Shown: piece after piece, positions 62,990 through 64,000 of the stretch
Layout of the letters: the number at the start of each line of letters is the position of its first letter
Position numbering within the stretch: position 1 is the stretch's first letter
Assembly: GCF_003013395.1 (NCBI RefSeq)
Contig: NZ_PXZM01000010.1
Coordinates: forward strand, 1-64,000
Direction of reading: 5' to 3'
Length of the DNA: 64,000 bases
Source of the DNA: Brevibacillus fortis
GTDB lineage: Bacteria > Bacillota > Bacilli > Brevibacillales > Brevibacillaceae
Program-made: the position numbers and the translations under genes
The notes under the pieces: generated by a model
The model's database searches: none
What the model was told of the DNA's origin: nothing
Seen by the model: only the letters and a program-made list of their open reading frames with translations

Positions 62990-64000
62990 ACACTCGTGCC
63001 CCGTTGAGGGCTCCCTTCGCCGTATGTCTGTGGTTGACAGACTACTGCAACTTGGCGTGCAAATACTGCTACGCCATGCCATTTCAAGGCAAGAGGATTG
63101 ATACGGGAAGGGTATTGGAACTAATTGATGAGTTAATCGAATTAGGTGTCTTCGACTTGACATTGGCCGGAGGGGAACCGTTGCTGCATCCTGATGTAAT
63201 GGACATCATACATCATAGCGTAAAGGGCGGGCTCCGGGTTGGTGTACTGACGAACGGAACGATGGTCAATCAGAAATTTTGCGAAGAGCTGGAAGAGCTC
63301 GTCAGTGAAAAAAATTTTATTCTCCAGGTTTCGCTCGACTCCATTGATCCGACGATCAATGATGTTTCAAGAGGCCGAACTGAGGAAGTGGTTCGCAATA
63401 TCCGGGCTTTAAAAGGGACAAAGATGCAAGTTCAACTCTCTTGTGTCGTCCACAAACTCAACGCGGCCACTGCCCATCTCCTAATTGAAGAGTTCTACCC
63501 CGATATTAAACGCTTTCATTTTTTGAATATTCAGCGTACGGTGCAGGCACTCAAACACCCTGAGCTGCTTCTCGATGAAGAGGATGCTTTTCAGTTTTGG
63601 ATGAATCTGAATGAGTATTCGCGGCAGTTTCCGCCTGACCTGTTCCTTCCTTCTCTGCGCATACAGATGCGGTCCCGTGGTTCCGCCCATGTAGAGCCGG
63701 AATTTTCTCTGAGTGACGAGGCAGGCTTTGAGTGCAGCTCATGTTCGGCTGGCTGGACACACCTAAATATCACGACTGACTTTGATGTGTTGGGATGTGA
63801 CATTGCCAAAGATTATATAAGAATGGGGAACGTTCGCCATCGTTCCTTCTATGATGTGTGGCACTCTCCAGAGGCTCATGCCGTCCGCAACGCACCTTTC
63901 CCCGCCTGCTACAGGATCAAGGGGCCCACAGGCGAGAGATTAGAAGACTGGCTAAAAGTAGAATATAAGCATGCCGTTGGTACCAGCGAACGCGAGCAGG
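62974..64000 (+). CDS. Radical SAM/SPASM protein (3' end beyond the window)
   Basis: At least 342 aa, incomplete at the window edge. GTG start at 62974, 7 nt after AGGGGG, inside the end of the preceding gene. The 4Fe-4S motif CNLACKYC lies at residues ~25-32, the SAM-binding GGE as LAGGEPLLHPDV near residue 68, TNGTMV near residue 93 and SLDSIDPTINDVSRG near residue 120. The C-terminal region ECSSC ... GCDIAKDYIRMGNVR is SPASM-like with extra cysteines for auxiliary clusters. This pairing with an RRE-like protein is typical of peptide maturases that crosslink or rearrange a ribosomal precursor. The product is unknown. Confidence 0.88.
   Translation, partial: MDPAINTRAPLRAPFAVCLWLTDYCNLACKYCYAMPFQGKRIDTGRVLELIDELIELGVFDLTLAGGEPLLHPDVMDIIHHSVKGGLRVGVLTNGTMVNQKFCEELEELVSEKNFILQVSLDSIDPTINDVSRGRTEEVVRNIRALKGTKMQVQLSCVVHKLNAATAHLLIEEFYPDIKRFHFLNIQRTVQALKHPELLLDEEDAFQFWMNLNEYSRQFPPDLFLPSLRIQMRSRGSAHVEPEFSLSDEAGFECSSCSAGWTHLNITTDFDVLGCDIAKDYIRMGNVRHRSFYDVWHSPEAHAVRNAPFPACYRIKGPTGERLEDWLKVEYKHAVGTSEREQ

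Noticed and set aside
1..64000. CRISPR arrays, tRNA/rRNA genes, insertion sequences
   Set aside because: No regularly spaced repeats, no tRNA-like cloverleaf or rRNA sequence and no transposase frames were seen.

Overview
The window looks like chromosome of a spore-forming, low-to-mid GC Firmicute close to Brevibacillus (Paenibacillaceae). This is judged from protein types (a soluble SftA-type FtsK translocase, a YheC/YheD coat-type ATP-grasp protein, a Bacillus-like sulfate assimilation operon), strong GGAGG-type ribosome binding sites and frequent GTG/TTG starts. I saw no tRNA, rRNA, CRISPR array, insertion sequence or prophage. The species is inferred, not proven.

Layout. 1-11.2 kb: housekeeping genes (trmB, an NlpC/P60 hydrolase, a drug-efflux MFS pump with its ArsR-like regulator, ilvD, a thioesterase, an inositol-phosphatase-like enzyme), then a five-gene envelope module: small unknown protein, Ser/Gly-rich lipoprotein, glutathionylspermidine-synthase-like ATP-grasp, DUF350 membrane protein and a K+ channel. 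11.6-18.5 kb: one sulfate assimilation/siroheme operon (chelatase, sulfite reductase, DUF3906, CobA-HemD fusion, cysH, sat, cysC) behind a near-consensus promoter overlapped by a CymR-like palindrome. 18.5-25 kb: a lipoprotein, sftA, a small unknown protein and a beta-helix protein. 25.2-43.2 kb: an 18-kb exopolysaccharide locus, all on the plus strand and tightly overlapped. It holds uronic-acid sugar-nucleotide enzymes, CapD-like, LCP, Wzz/BY-kinase, Wzx, a CDP-alcohol transferase with its nucleotidyltransferase, Wzy, one GT4, a deacetylase, the priming transferase, and a tail of GNAT/FemAB-like, aminotransferase, PLP decarboxylase and PylC-like ATP-grasp genes.

43.3-53.3 kb: an rlmA-type rRNA methyltransferase behind what looks like a leader-peptide attenuator, an ECF sigma factor whose C-terminus resembles half of a VOC domain, a VOC protein, a leucine-rich-repeat protein, diaminopropionate ammonia-lyase under a textbook sigma-54 promoter, its likely enhancer-binding activator, signal peptidase I and a YesN-type regulator. 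53.4-62.3 kb: hutU-hutI with a YjiH-type membrane protein, redox enzymes, an IclR regulator and an oxidoreductase. 62.3-64.0 kb: a PqqD/RRE-like protein overlapping a radical SAM/SPASM gene that runs off the window, the beginning of a probable RiPP-type system.

The main unexplained signals are: (a) three ~200-bp nested inverted-repeat elements, whose stems differ in sequence but keep pairing while the single-stranded parts are conserved; (b) a 168-bp MITE-like repeat plus a degenerate copy that may serve as a terminator; (c) the rlmA leader; (d) the sigma/half-VOC fusion; (e) the amino-acid/amide-type tail of the polysaccharide locus and its CDP-alcohol transferase with Asp-to-Asn at the fourth motif aspartate; (f) the RRE/radical SAM pair.
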